A stretch of DNA of 64,000 nt from Pseudorhodoplanes sinuspersici (GCF_002119765.1 NZ_CP021112.1:248001-312000); one strand, 5' to 3'; shown: positions 53,338-62,873, counted from the stretch's first letter. The notes: generated by a model not told the origin, from the letters alone. A program made the numbers and translations.

Positions 53338-53454
53338 CTTTACCAATTGCTTAGGCCTGAATTATTTTCCGGAGTGAACTGAAGCCATCCGTCCGTATGT
53401 TGGTGCACGTTAACAGCGCAGCACACGCGCTGAAGCACAATCAAGGACGAAACG

Positions 53455-53658
53455 ATGATCAGTAATCCTTCCGGAAAACTCCTGAAAACTATTTATGAGG
53501 CGGCCGCTGAGCTCAATGTCGGCCGAAGCACCATCTATCAACTCATCAATCAGAAAGAGCTTGAGGTCGTCAAAATCGGCCGGTGCACTCGAATCCCAAG
53601 TGAAACCATCGGCCGATACGTCACTCGGCTGCGTCAGAATGGTCAAGATGCAGCATAG
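53455..53658 (+). CDS. Excisionase-like helix-turn-helix protein
   Basis: 67 residues, KTIYEAAAELNVGRSTIYQL followed by INQKELEVVKIGRCTRIPSETIGRYVTRL: a MerR-like winged helix of the excisionase/DNA-binding domain type common on mobile elements. AAGGA precedes the ATG. Its stop is followed at once by the next gene. Confidence 0.85.
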   Translation: MISNPSGKLLKTIYEAAAELNVGRSTIYQLINQKELEVVKIGRCTRIPSETIGRYVTRLRQNGQDAA

Positions 53659-54302
53659 TGAGTGTACGCATGGCTGCACCGTTCCAATTGAATAAGATGC
53701 GCTGGCTCAATGCGATCTTCTACGATTGTGGCGTCACCCCGATGACATGTCGGGTCGCTTTCGTGATCGCTGATCACCTGAATAGCGTGTCAGGCGACGC
53801 ATGGCCGTCAGTCGTGAGGATTGCAAACAAGCTGTGTGTGAGCACGAAGACAGTTCAACGATGCGTAAAGGAGCTGGAGAAAGCCGATTGGCTCCAAGTA
53901 AATAGACCCAGAGGTCGTACTCGCACCAATCGATATCGGCCAAACCTTCCAGGCGGGTTGGCAACCAAAGGCTACAAGGGCGACAAATCAGGGCAAGAAA
54001 GTGGACAGCGACGCCCTAGTAAACCGGAAGCACATGTCCCCCAATCCTACTTAGGGAATCTACCCAAATCCTACTTGGAAGGGACTGCCGCTGAGAGGCC
54101 GGCTGTGATGCGGGATCAAGGGACTTACGAACAGCGCATCATAAGCCGGTTGGGCACAAATGGGTTTCACTGGCTGGAAGCATTAGCCAAGGAGGATCCC
54201 GAAACGCTCACACGCCTCTGCCAGGCCGAAAAATTGGGCTTGCTATCTGATGCACAGCTAGAGGCTGTGATTTCCCGAGTAGCCTTGCGATCCGCTCCGT
54301 AA
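53658..54302 (+). CDS. Helix-turn-helix (HTH_36-type) protein, replication-initiator-like
   Basis: 214 residues. The N-terminal domain WLNAIFYDCGVTPMTCRVAFVIADHLN / WPSVVRIANKLCVSTKTVQRCVKELEKADWL (about 15-80) is an HTH_36 winged helix as found in plasmid and phage replication proteins. A basic linker and an acidic C-terminal helical region follow. Start options are GTG 53658, abutting the previous stop, and ATG 53670. No integrase is seen with it. Confidence 0.75.
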   Translation: MSVRMAAPFQLNKMRWLNAIFYDCGVTPMTCRVAFVIADHLNSVSGDAWPSVVRIANKLCVSTKTVQRCVKELEKADWLQVNRPRGRTRTNRYRPNLPGGLATKGYKGDKSGQESGQRRPSKPEAHVPQSYLGNLPKSYLEGTAAERPAVMRDQGTYEQRIISRLGTNGFHWLEALAKEDPETLTRLCQAEKLGLLSDAQLEAVISRVALRSAP

Positions 54303-54467
54303 CGCGGGGCGAACCAGTCTTAATTTTCTCAGACACAGCGTCCATCTTGCGATGGACGAAAACAGCGGCTTCTGGCACGCAAATGGTTTTTCTTACGGAT
54401 GCCATTTGCGGAACGACGCGAGCGGCGCGAAGCACGACCACTATCTAAATCCATACAGGAACCAATC

Positions 54468-54881
54468 ATGAAAGAACTTTCCTTTCGCGACTTCATCCTC
54501 TCTCATTCACCCGAAGACTCCGCGGCTGGCGACTTCGTAAGGGACACCAAAGCTATGAAGGAGATTCCCGACGTCACAAGTTGGGAGCAACTGCTGGCCT
54601 ATCTTGAACAGTATGGCGCGTACCAGCCTGCGATTGATGCTGCTAAGGTGGTCTGGGCGCGCTACGACGTCGCGAGGAAGCCGATCCCCGTCGAACTCGG
54701 GGTTGGACTTACAGTGGCGAGGCTTACTGAGCTTCTAGCGAAAGAAAATCCAGACGCCCACGTGATCACATATAACCCGCGCGCACCGGGGCGGACTGGC
54801 CGAGTCTTGGGCTTTGCGCGGGTCACAATTGAAAACGGAGGACCGCACCGCCTAACTCCAGCCCTGATGTTAGAGGGCTAG
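54468..54881 (+). CDS. YozE/SAM-like fold protein
   Basis: 137 residues. Residues 1-65 (FRDFILSHSPEDSAAGDFVRDTKAMKEIPDVTSWEQLLAYLEQYGA) resemble the YozE SAM-like domain. The remainder (VARLTELLAKENPDAHVITYNPRAPGRTGRV) is unassigned. AGGA lies 8 bp before ATG 54468. Function unknown; typical of mobile-element cargo. Confidence 0.7.
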   Translation: MKELSFRDFILSHSPEDSAAGDFVRDTKAMKEIPDVTSWEQLLAYLEQYGAYQPAIDAAKVVWARYDVARKPIPVELGVGLTVARLTELLAKENPDAHVITYNPRAPGRTGRVLGFARVTIENGGPHRLTPALMLEG

Positions 54882-55020
54882 CTGCTCATCAGAAGCACCT
54901 AGAAGCGCTCCGATTCGCCACCAGCCTGGTGCGGATCCAAATGAAACTGACTGCACAGCAGCCGACTAGTTCGGCCAGCTGCGCAGTCTTCCGCTCGCAC
55001 TGACCGCGTAGCGGGTCCTC

Positions 55021-55260
55021 CTAGGTGACCGCACCTTGCGGCTGCGCGGCAGCCCAAAAACGCGCTAGCGGAACCGCAGCAGTTTTGACCTGACACTCCT
55101 GACAAGCCTGACAGTCCAATTGAGCGACCTTCATGCGGACGATCCTCCAGCTTGTGATATCGGTGTCTGACACAAGGCAGAGTTGTACGACCACCATATC
55201 GCCTTCTGACCCAACGGACATTTGGTGGCTGGCCAACCGGTTCACCAGTTGCTTCTCCAC
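55021..55260 (-). CDS. Short hypothetical protein after mhpA
   Basis: 79 residues from a GTG start 6 bp after the mhpA-like stop. It contains two cysteine pairs (CQACQEC) resembling a metal knuckle, and VGSEGDMVVVQLCLVSDTD. No family is recognised. It may be co-transcribed with the hydroxylase or be a chance frame at the island edge. Confidence 0.4.
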   Translation of the reverse strand: MEKQLVNRLASHQMSVGSEGDMVVVQLCLVSDTDITSWRIVRMKVAQLDCQACQECQVKTAAVPLARFWAAAQPQGAVT

Positions 55261-55266
55261 GACGAC

Positions 55267-56988
55267 TCAACCAACGTTGGCGCAATTGTTGTCCGCGTTC
55301 GTGCAGTAAGGCACACCCTTTTCTGATTGCATTCTCATCGCTCGCCCGAGCGCATTTATGGCGCGCGAGATCTCCTGCGGACGACAGACCGCGGCGACAA
55401 AGCGATCCGGCCGAAGAATCGCGACGGATGTATCCTCGGTGGCAAACCATTCCTTCAGCCCGCCACTTACGTCACCGACCAGCACAGTCTCGGGGTCGAC
55501 ATCGTTCGTATCGGACATGAGCTCGGTCTGGGACCGCACGACGACAGTTGTGCCATTGAGACGCGACCAGACACGCCGTGCCTCGCCGTTCATATAGATG
55601 CAAGGGTCCGCCGCCCAGGCGACGATGGCGAAGCGATATCCAATGGCATCATCAAGGCGCACGACGCTTCCATTCCTCAGCGCAACGCGGGGCTGGACAA
55701 AGAGGCGTCCAACAGCATTCCGAGTTCGTCCACTTGAGACTCCGCCCACCACTACACCTTCGGTATATTTTGGCATGGGCTTGAAGCGCATCTGAACGAC
55801 GTAATCGCGCACCGGTGGAATGCGGTTCAGTATCCCGAACACGACGTCACGAAACGACGCAAGCAGCCAGCTGGTCGGCGAGAAGATCCGCCCCACTAGT
55901 GTTGAGAGCGAGATCATCGCTCGTGCATGTTCTCGGCGCTCGGTCTCGTAAGTATCGAGCAGAGTAGGATCGCAGCCGTCGCGCAACACGGAAATCAGCT
56001 TCCAGCTCAGGTTATTGGCATCTCGAATTCCGCTGTTGTAGCCTTGTCCCTGCCAAACAGGCATCAAGTGCGCCGCATCGCCGGCGAGCAGAACGCGTCC
56101 GGCCCGAAACGCCTTCGCAAGTCTCGCGTGGTGAGTATAGACGCGGCTGCGAATTATGCGCGCCGAAGCCGGATCGGGCATCGCAATAGACAATATCCGC
56201 TTCAGGCCCTCCGTGCTGCACAGCTCCTCCTCGGTCTCGTTCGGCTTGACCATGAACTCAAGCCGTCGAATGCCGTGAGGCAGCGCGATCGTGACATAGG
56301 GACGGGACGGATCGCAGACCAGGATTGCGCTCGGTACACCGATCGGGTCGTTCTTGATGTCGATGACAAGCCATCGTGTGGATTCTGTCTGCCCCTCGAA
56401 GGGGATGCCGACAAGCTTGCGGGTGAGACTTCGACCTCCGTCGCAGCCGACAAGGTAGCTGGTCGTGAAGCGGCGTTCCTCCCCGTCGATGGCGCGGGCG
56501 GTGACATGAACCGCTCGGCCATTGTCGGACAGGCCGGTCATTTCATAGCCGAGACGCATCTCGACATTCTTGTAGCGCACCAGCCCTTCTAGAAGGACGC
56601 GATCAATCAGCGGCTGAATAAAGGCGTTGCGCTTGGGAAATCCGAAAGCCTCTCCCTTTGGCTTGACCATTGCAAAGGTGCGGCCCCGCGCGGTCCGGAA
56701 ATCGAGCCACTGGTTGGGAAAGGTGAAGGGGATAGCCTTCTCCACGAGTCCGGCGGACTGGAACACCCGCAGGCATTCGTCGTCCATACCCACGCCTCGC
56801 GGGTAGTCGATCAGACTCGGCAGCTGTTCGAGGATCAGCACGCGGAGGCCGCTTGGGCCGACCAGATTGGCAATCATCATGCCGACGGGGCCGGCACCCA
56901 CGACGATCAGATCATATTCTTCTTTTTCCAGCACTATCGTAGGCCTTTTATGCACGGAAGCCGTCAGCGCAGCACTGTCGGTAGCCAC
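55267..56988 (-). CDS. mhpA: FAD-dependent 3-(3-hydroxyphenyl)propionate hydroxylase-like (MhpA)
   Basis: Up to 573 residues of a group A flavin hydroxylase. Seen: EEYDLIVVGAGPVGMMIANL (FAD GxGxxG near 25-45), VGCDGGRSLTRKLVGI near 185 (DG motif), and VLLAGDAAHLMPVWQGQGYNSGIRDANNLSWKL near 300-332 (GD motif, characteristic of MhpA/PheA). It ortho-hydroxylates a phenolic side-chain acid to the catechol cleaved by MhpB. The GTG start at 56988 overlaps the TRAP gene by 25 bp; GTG 56955, just past that gene's stop, is an equally good alternative. The long C-terminal thioredoxin-like region is present. Confidence 0.88.
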   Translation of the reverse strand: MATDSAALTASVHKRPTIVLEKEEYDLIVVGAGPVGMMIANLVGPSGLRVLILEQLPSLIDYPRGVGMDDECLRVFQSAGLVEKAIPFTFPNQWLDFRTARGRTFAMVKPKGEAFGFPKRNAFIQPLIDRVLLEGLVRYKNVEMRLGYEMTGLSDNGRAVHVTARAIDGEERRFTTSYLVGCDGGRSLTRKLVGIPFEGQTESTRWLVIDIKNDPIGVPSAILVCDPSRPYVTIALPHGIRRLEFMVKPNETEEELCSTEGLKRILSIAMPDPASARIIRSRVYTHHARLAKAFRAGRVLLAGDAAHLMPVWQGQGYNSGIRDANNLSWKLISVLRDGCDPTLLDTYETERREHARAMISLSTLVGRIFSPTSWLLASFRDVVFGILNRIPPVRDYVVQMRFKPMPKYTEGVVVGGVSSGRTRNAVGRLFVQPRVALRNGSVVRLDDAIGYRFAIVAWAADPCIYMNGEARRVWSRLNGTTVVVRSQTELMSDTNDVDPETVLVGDVSGGLKEWFATEDTSVAILRPDRFVAAVCRPQEISRAINALGRAMRMQSEKGVPYCTNADNNCANVG

Positions 56989-58823
56989 AGCGTGATCACG
57001 GGAAAGAGAATCAGCAGCAGCAGCCGGATGCTGTCCGCTATCAGAAAGGGAACGACGCCCTTGAAGATCGTGGATATCGGGACTTCTTTGCCAACCAGGC
57101 TTTTCATGACAAAGACGTTCATGCCGATCGGCGGCGTAATCATGCCGATCTCAACGAGCGTTAATGTCACGACACCCCACCAGATCAGGTCGTATCCAAG
57201 GGCGCTGATGATCGGCACGACAAAGGGCACCGTAATGATGAGCGCGGCAACGGTGTCGAACACGCTGCCAAGAACAAGGTACATCGCAACCAGGATGACG
57301 AGAATCAGCCAGGCGGGTGTCGTTGCAGGATCAATAATCGAGAGAACGGCATTGGTGATGCCGGCGAGATTGAGGAACGCCCCGAAGATGTTGGCACCGA
57401 CAATCAGCAGATAGAGTGTCGCGCTGGTCGTTGCCGCAGCGCGCACGGCGGTGAAAAGACCGTGCCACGATGCGCGGCCCGACAACAGCCAGAAAAGGAA
57501 TGCAAAGCCCGTCCCGACGGCGGCAGCCTCCTGAGCCGTGAAGAGTCCGCCATACAGGCCACCGATGACCAACAGAAACAGCAATCCGGGTCGCCAGGCA
57601 ATGAACATCGCTTTCAGGCGCGATGTCTTCGTCTCGGCGCCTTCGGGGGCCAGTTCCGGCTTCAACCGCACGAGAGTTGAGATGGCGATCACATAGAGCG
57701 AGACCGCGAGCAGGCCGGGGATCAGACTGGCCATGAAGGAGGCCGGAATCGATTGCTCCGCGATCACACAGTAGATGATCAGGATCACCGAGGGCGGTAT
57801 CAGCGCGCCCAACGTGCCGCCGGCTGCGATGCTGCCGGTCGCGAGACCCGGTGCGTAGTTCCGGCTCCGCATTTCGCGATAGGCGACGCCGCCGATCGTG
57901 GCCGTCGTGGCAACGGACGAGCCGCTGACGGTGCCGAAGCCCGCGCACCCGATGATTGTTGCGATGGCGTGGCCGCCGCGGAGGCGGCCGAAGAACGATG
58001 TCGCCGCGCTAAAGATCTGATCCGCAAATCCGGCGGCGACCGCAAGGTTGCCCATCAGCAGAAACAGCGGGACGGACGCGATGTCCGCACTCGAGAGCAC
58101 GCTGGTGAGGTTGTTGGTGCCGACGAGGGCGGCCGGACTGGCGCCCAGCAAAGCATAGGCGCCGATCAGTCCCGACAGCGCCATGGCGATGCCAATTGGG
58201 ATATGCGTCAGGGCCAGGAGATAGAGTGTGGTGAAGCCGATCAGGACTTTGACCACCTCATTCATCTGGCCCTGCCAGAGAATGAGCGCGCCGCCGGCCG
58301 CGGCAACAAGCAGAAGGCTGATGAGGGAGGGCGCCAGTTCACGGACGATGTGACTGGCGTGATGTTTCGTCAGCGCTCTCACATCCTCGAAGAATACCGC
58401 CGTCTGCGTTACGAAGGAGAAGGCCATCATGATGCCGGCCAAGTACCAGAACGGGGCCAGCGGCCATTGGAGGACAAGGGTTTTCTCGGAGAACTGCGCC
58501 TTTGCCGCGCCGTACGAGAATAAGAAAAGTGTGAATAGGGCGAAGGTGATTGCGGTTAGCAGATGCGCGACGACCCAGATGCCGGCCACACGTTTCGTCA
58601 GATGTCCGACCAGCTCCATGGAGACATGGGATCGCCGATAGTTTGCATCGGCGAAGGCGAGCGACATGAGAGCCGCAAAGACAAGCTCGGAGACCTCGAA
58701 CATGCCCTTGATGGGCATCGACAGCGCCCAGCGCAGGACCACATCGATCATGATGACGAGCGCCACAAGAAGCAGCGCGCCACCGGCGGCATAGCCTGTA
58801 AGCGAAGCCAGTCGTTTGGTCAT
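56964..58823 (-). CDS. TRAP transporter fused DctQ-DctM permease
   Basis: 619 residues. Residues 1-165 form the DctQ small subunit (four hydrophobic segments; LRWALSMPIKGMFEVSELVFAALMSLAFADANYRRSHVSMEL), joined to a DctM large subunit (IGIAMALSGLIGAYALLG; GTVSGSSVATTATIGGVAYREMRSRNY near 300; GTLGALIPPSVILIIYCVI; MITPPIGMNVFVMKSLVG near 570). It imports an organic acid bound by the DctP protein encoded 75 bp upstream. Its stop overlaps the mhpA start. Confidence 0.93.
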   Translation of the reverse strand: MTKRLASLTGYAAGGALLLVALVIMIDVVLRWALSMPIKGMFEVSELVFAALMSLAFADANYRRSHVSMELVGHLTKRVAGIWVVAHLLTAITFALFTLFLFSYGAAKAQFSEKTLVLQWPLAPFWYLAGIMMAFSFVTQTAVFFEDVRALTKHHASHIVRELAPSLISLLLVAAAGGALILWQGQMNEVVKVLIGFTTLYLLALTHIPIGIAMALSGLIGAYALLGASPAALVGTNNLTSVLSSADIASVPLFLLMGNLAVAAGFADQIFSAATSFFGRLRGGHAIATIIGCAGFGTVSGSSVATTATIGGVAYREMRSRNYAPGLATGSIAAGGTLGALIPPSVILIIYCVIAEQSIPASFMASLIPGLLAVSLYVIAISTLVRLKPELAPEGAETKTSRLKAMFIAWRPGLLFLLVIGGLYGGLFTAQEAAAVGTGFAFLFWLLSGRASWHGLFTAVRAAATTSATLYLLIVGANIFGAFLNLAGITNAVLSIIDPATTPAWLILVILVAMYLVLGSVFDTVAALIITVPFVVPIISALGYDLIWWGVVTLTLVEIGMITPPIGMNVFVMKSLVGKEVPISTIFKGVVPFLIADSIRLLLLILFPVITLWLPTVLR

Positions 58824-58898
58824 TGCGGCGCTCGGTCGATTCTGGGATATGATGCACCGTCTCTTGACGGCGCATCACATGGCGCGGCGATTCGTCGG

Positions 58899-59927
58899 TT
58901 ACTTCGCCGCGGAAGCGGCTTTCACGCCGCCCTGAAAGGCTTCCAAGACAGCCGCGCCGTTCTTGGTGTTCCTCACCCAGTTGTCGATCACCTGCTTGCT
59001 GATCTCCTGCCACTTCGCGCTGTCCTCGGCACTCGGCTCGATGAGCTTATGGCCGGCGGAGCTGGCGACGACCTGGCGCACCCGGTTGCTTTCTTTCTCC
59101 AACCGGTTGCCCCAGAACATGGCGAAGTCACGCACGCTGTATTTGTCGAACGCGGCCTTCACCTTGGGCGGCAGCTGATCGTATTTGGCCTGGTTCATCA
59201 CGAGGTAGATGCCGGTCGCTCCCATCGGGAGATCGATATGTGTCTTCGTGACCTCGATGAGGCGGAAGCCCTCCATCGAGAACCAGTCCGCCGCCGTGCC
59301 GTCGACGACCTTCTTGGCGAGGCTCTCGGCGAGCGAGGTGATCGGGATGTTCATCGGTGCTGCGCCAATGCGTTGGACCATGGTCGACAACACAGCGCCC
59401 GCCGCGCGCACCTTGGCGCCCTTGAAGTCGGCAAGGCCTTTCACGTCCTGCGCGTGATGCAAGCGCATGATGTCGGTCGTGGATACGCCCAGAATCTTGA
59501 CGCCGTCGAAGCCATCGAGCAGGCCCTTCTCATGCAGCGCGGCCATTCCGGCGGATCCTTCGGCCGGCGCACGGATGACCTGTGGCAATTCAGTGACGCC
59601 AGCCGCGTTGAAGCGTCCCGGATTGTATGACGTTCCGCTCCAGCCGATATCAACGACACTCGTCCGCACCGCGTCGATGACTTCATTCGGCTTCGCGGCC
59701 GATCCACCAGACAGGAAGTCGATCTTGACGGCGCCGCCGGCCTCATCCTCGATCTGCTTGAACCACGGCCTGAAGATTCCGGTCGTCAGAAACGAGTTCG
59801 GGCCGACAAAGTTTGCGAACTTCAGCGTGATTTGGGTCTGAGCGGACGCGTCGGTTACATTTACGCACGTCAATGCGGCAATCGTGGCAATTGCAATTCG
59901 CCGCGACATCCTGATGCCAAGAGTCAT
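58899..59927 (-). CDS. dctP: TRAP transporter substrate-binding protein (DctP family)
   Basis: 342 residues with a signal peptide (1-29, ending TDASAQ). The DctP fold is indicated by ITLKFANFVGPNSFLTTGIFRPWFKQIEDEAGGAVKIDFLSGGS, VDIGWSGTSYNPGRF and AGAVLSTMVQRIGAAPMNIPITSLAESLAKKVVDGTAADWF near 175-215. It binds the aromatic acid feeding the mhp pathway (inferred). GGGAGG precedes the ATG. A 15-bp palindrome lies 104-118 bp upstream. Confidence 0.92.
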   Translation of the reverse strand: MTLGIRMSRRIAIATIAALTCVNVTDASAQTQITLKFANFVGPNSFLTTGIFRPWFKQIEDEAGGAVKIDFLSGGSAAKPNEVIDAVRTSVVDIGWSGTSYNPGRFNAAGVTELPQVIRAPAEGSAGMAALHEKGLLDGFDGVKILGVSTTDIMRLHHAQDVKGLADFKGAKVRAAGAVLSTMVQRIGAAPMNIPITSLAESLAKKVVDGTAADWFSMEGFRLIEVTKTHIDLPMGATGIYLVMNQAKYDQLPPKVKAAFDKYSVRDFAMFWGNRLEKESNRVRQVVASSAGHKLIEPSAEDSAKWQEISKQVIDNWVRNTKNGAAVLEAFQGGVKAASAAK

Positions 59928-60030
59928 GGAATATCCTCCCTTGCAACGAACCGGCGCTCGGTCGCGCTCTTTGTTTCGTTGCGATACGGCACGTCAGAAT
60001 TGCCGTCTTGGCAATTTTGATCTGACCTTT

Positions 60031-60045
60031 GTTCGCAATGCGAAC
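60031..60045. promoter_or_regulatory. IclR-type operator, copy 1
   Basis: GTTCGCAATGCGAAC, a perfect dyad with 7-bp arms around one base, between the iclR stop and the dctP start. An identical copy lies upstream of iclR. It probably controls the dctP-dctQM-mhpA transcript. Confidence 0.7.
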
Positions 60046-60089
60046 AGCCCGGATCAGGCTACGAATGAAAAAGGAGGCGGGGCAGTTTG

Positions 60090-60851
60090 CTACGCCGAAA
60101 GCGCTTTCTTGACTCTCCGGACGCAGGCTTTCAGCGGCTCGAGGTATCTGTCCGCAGCGATCTGCGGCGTCATTGCGCTGCGAAAGAAGACAATATTTAC
60201 AGCCCCCACGACCCGGCCGACCCGCAGGGGCAAGGCAATGGCGCTAATGTTGATTTCGCTTTCTCCCACGGATGATGCATAGCCAGCCTTGCGTACATCG
60301 CCGATCAGCTTTCGGATCGTTTTTTTGTCCCAGATGTACTGGGAATTCGGCGCCTCGAGCTGCGCGACCACCGAAGCGGTATCGATTTCTTTCTGACTCA
60401 TAACACTGAGCATGGCGCGGCCCAGCGCCGAACGAAACAGCGAGTGATGCCGGCCAACAACCGCGCGATGGACCGACATCGGGCTAAGCTTGTGCGTCGT
60501 CACTTGGACGGTGACGGCACCCTCGCTGAATGTCGCGAAATCGCTCGGCCACAATACGATGTGGGTGAGCTCGTGAATGTAAGGCGTAATCGCCTGTGCG
60601 ATCAGATCGTCGTCGCGGAACCCGTCGGCGATATTCGCCATCTTTGAGGTCAGAGAAACTGCTCCGTCCTCGCCGCGACGCAGCACATACCCCATGCTCT
60701 CAAGCGTGCTGACAAGCCGGTAAGTGCTTGTGCGGTCGATATCGGTCGATTCCGCGAGTGCGCTGACCTTCATCGAGCCCTTCTGTCCGAGCGACTCCAG
60801 AATCTGCAGTCCGCGAACCAGCGATTTAACGTCCCTATATGCGCTCGACAT
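60090..60851 (-). CDS. IclR family regulator of the mhp cluster
   Basis: 253 residues: helix-turn-helix MKVSALAESTDIDRTSTYRLVSTLESMGYVLRR (about 25-57) and an IclR effector domain (IHELTHIVLWPSDFATFSEGAVTVQV; RSALGRAMLSVMSQKEID; GYASSVGESEINISAIALPL). ATG 60851 is the natural start. It sits between the TRAP/mhpA and mhpBCD arms, and two identical palindromes flank it, so it most likely binds both. Confidence 0.9.
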   Translation of the reverse strand: MSSAYRDVKSLVRGLQILESLGQKGSMKVSALAESTDIDRTSTYRLVSTLESMGYVLRRGEDGAVSLTSKMANIADGFRDDDLIAQAITPYIHELTHIVLWPSDFATFSEGAVTVQVTTHKLSPMSVHRAVVGRHHSLFRSALGRAMLSVMSQKEIDTASVVAQLEAPNSQYIWDKKTIRKLIGDVRKAGYASSVGESEINISAIALPLRVGRVVGAVNIVFFRSAMTPQIAADRYLEPLKACVRRVKKALSA

Positions 60852-60870
60852 GCCTGCACCGCTGGATGCT

Positions 60871-60885
60871 GTTCGCAATGCGAAC
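60871..60885. promoter_or_regulatory. IclR-type operator, copy 2
   Basis: GTTCGCAATGCGAAC, identical to the copy at 60031. It is 20 bp upstream of the iclR start and about 142 bp upstream of mhpB, positioned for autoregulation and for control of the divergent mhpBCD operon. Confidence 0.7.
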
Positions 60886-61026
60886 ACTATAGCATTGCCG
60901 ATTGTCACTCGCCAGGGAATTCCCATCCTCGCCGTATCTTGCTGTGGCTTAGGTTCGCACAACCAAAGCAAGGTCAAGCTCCCGCAATTCAAGAGGAGCA
61001 ATGCAGGGCAACAAGGAGGAACGTAA

Positions 61027-61959
61027 ATGATCGTCGGCGCGGTTTGCATGTCTCATAGTCCGCTGCTCGATCGCAATCGCGCCCCAACGGACACAGAACA
61101 GCGATTCAACATTGCACTGAAACAGGCGACCGATTTTGTCGCATCGCTCGAACCGACATTGACGATCGTTTTCTATCCCGATCACGTCAACGGCTTCTTC
61201 TACAATCTCCTGCCGGCCTTCTGCATCGGCGTGGAGGGATATTCAATCGGCGATTACGGTACCGTCGCCGGCAAGCTCGATATTCCCGAAGCTCTGGCGA
61301 TGAGCTGCGTCTCGAGCGTCCTGGCGCAAGGCGTAGACGCTGCGCTGTCGTATAGGATGAATGTCGATCACGGTGCGGTGCAGCCGGTGGAGCTCTTATC
61401 CAACGGCAGGGATATTTCGCGCCTCATTCCCGTTTTCATCAACTGTGCCGCGGCGCCGCGGCCGACCTTCGCGCGGGTGCACGCGCTTGGCAGCGCGGTC
61501 GGGGCGTGGGCGCGGTCATGCCCGGAACGGGTGCTGATCGTGGCGTCCGGTGGGTTGTCTCATGATCCGCCGGTCCCCGCACTTGCCACCGCGACGCCTG
61601 AAGTCCGCGCGCATCTTATCGATGGCGGCGCGCTGGAACATGCCCAGAGGATGGCGCGGCAGATCAGGGCGCATCAATTGGGCTACCAACTGGGAGCGGG
61701 GACGTCCGGTCTGCTTCCGCTCAATCCCGAATGGGACCGGAAAATGCTCGATGCGTTTGCCGCAGGTGACCTGGCGCAGCTCGACGAAATCGCCGATGAG
61801 GACATCACGGCAACCGGCGGGCGCGGTGCGCACGAGATCCGCTCCTGGTTCGCCGCGCTGGCTGCGCTCGGTCCGGATTATCGGGCGGACGTGCTCTTCT
61901 ATGAGGCGATCAACGAGTGGATCACCGGAATGGGCATCCTGACGGCCCGGGCGGCCTGA
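61027..61959 (+). CDS. mhpB: 2,3-dihydroxyphenylpropionate 1,2-dioxygenase-like (MhpB)
   Basis: 310 residues of the class III (LigB) extradiol dioxygenase family. Seen: VGAVCMSHSPLL at the N terminus, FYPDHVNGFFYNLLPAFCIG near 49-68, the conserved NVDHGAVQPVELL near 113 and SGGLSHDPPVP near 177, which provide the catalytic and iron-binding histidines. It opens the catechol ring made by MhpA. AAGGAGGAACGTAA precedes ATG. First gene of a plus-strand mhpB-mhpC-mhpD-SDR operon. Confidence 0.93.
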   Translation: MIVGAVCMSHSPLLDRNRAPTDTEQRFNIALKQATDFVASLEPTLTIVFYPDHVNGFFYNLLPAFCIGVEGYSIGDYGTVAGKLDIPEALAMSCVSSVLAQGVDAALSYRMNVDHGAVQPVELLSNGRDISRLIPVFINCAAAPRPTFARVHALGSAVGAWARSCPERVLIVASGGLSHDPPVPALATATPEVRAHLIDGGALEHAQRMARQIRAHQLGYQLGAGTSGLLPLNPEWDRKMLDAFAAGDLAQLDEIADEDITATGGRGAHEIRSWFAALAALGPDYRADVLFYEAINEWITGMGILTARAA

Positions 61960-62003
61960 TCTCCCGGCCATCATCATCACGCGCAATCGAACGAAGATAC
62001 CTC

Positions 62004-62873
62004 ATGACGGACGCTGCTTACTCGTCGATCTGGTCGGACCTGACACGTGCTTCCTTTGCTCAGGGTTATCTGGACGCAGATGGCATCAGAACGCGCTATC
62101 TATCGTCTGGAACGCCGGACAAACCGCTGCTGCTGTTGCTGCACGGCACGGGCGGTCATGCCGAAGCCTATAGCCGCAATCTCGCCGCCCATGGCGAACA
62201 GTTCTGGACGGTCGCACTCGATTTCGTCGGTCATGGATGGAGCGACAAGCCCGCCATTGATTACGAGATCAAGGACTACGCAGATCATGTGCTGAAGGTT
62301 ATGAAAGTCTTGAAGCGCGACAAGGCGCACCTCTCTGGCGAGTCGCTGGGCGGATGGGTGGCGGCGCATATCGCCATTCATCATCCGCAGGCTGTCGACC
62401 GCATGGTGCTGAACACCGCAGGCGGCTGGACTGCGCATCCGGAGGTCATGGAACGGATCAAACGGCTGTCCATGGAAGCGGTCAACGATCCAAGCCCTGA
62501 GCGCATCCGCAGCCGCCTTGAATTCCTCATGCACGACAAGACCAAGGTCAATGACGACCTCGTCGAGACGCGCCGTGCGATTTACTCTCAACCCGGATTT
62601 CGCGATACGATGGAGCGTATCCTTTGTCTGCAGGACATGACGATACGCAGGCGCAACATGTTCTCGGCCGAGCAGAGCCACGTGATCCGTGCCAGGACGC
62701 TTGTGCTGTGGACATCGCATGACCCTACGGCAACGCCGGAGGAAGGCCAGAAGATCGCGGAGCTGATTCCCGGTGCGAGGTACGTGGTGATGAATGGATG
62801 CGGTCACTGGCCGCAATTCGAGAACCACGATCTCTTCAACAGAATCCATCTTGAGTTTCTGACGGAACCTTAG
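62004..62873 (+). CDS. mhpC: Meta-cleavage product hydrolase-like alpha/beta hydrolase (MhpC)
   Basis: 289 residues with an alpha/beta hydrolase fold: oxyanion LLHGTGGHAEAYSRN near 40, nucleophile serine in SGESLGGW near 112, acid in LWTSHDPT near 237 and catalytic His in GCGHWPQFENHD near 267. It hydrolyses the C-C bond of the ring-opened dienoate. It starts 44 bp after mhpB. Confidence 0.9.
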   Translation: MTDAAYSSIWSDLTRASFAQGYLDADGIRTRYLSSGTPDKPLLLLLHGTGGHAEAYSRNLAAHGEQFWTVALDFVGHGWSDKPAIDYEIKDYADHVLKVMKVLKRDKAHLSGESLGGWVAAHIAIHHPQAVDRMVLNTAGGWTAHPEVMERIKRLSMEAVNDPSPERIRSRLEFLMHDKTKVNDDLVETRRAIYSQPGFRDTMERILCLQDMTIRRRNMFSAEQSHVIRARTLVLWTSHDPTATPEEGQKIAELIPGARYVVMNGCGHWPQFENHDLFNRIHLEFLTEP

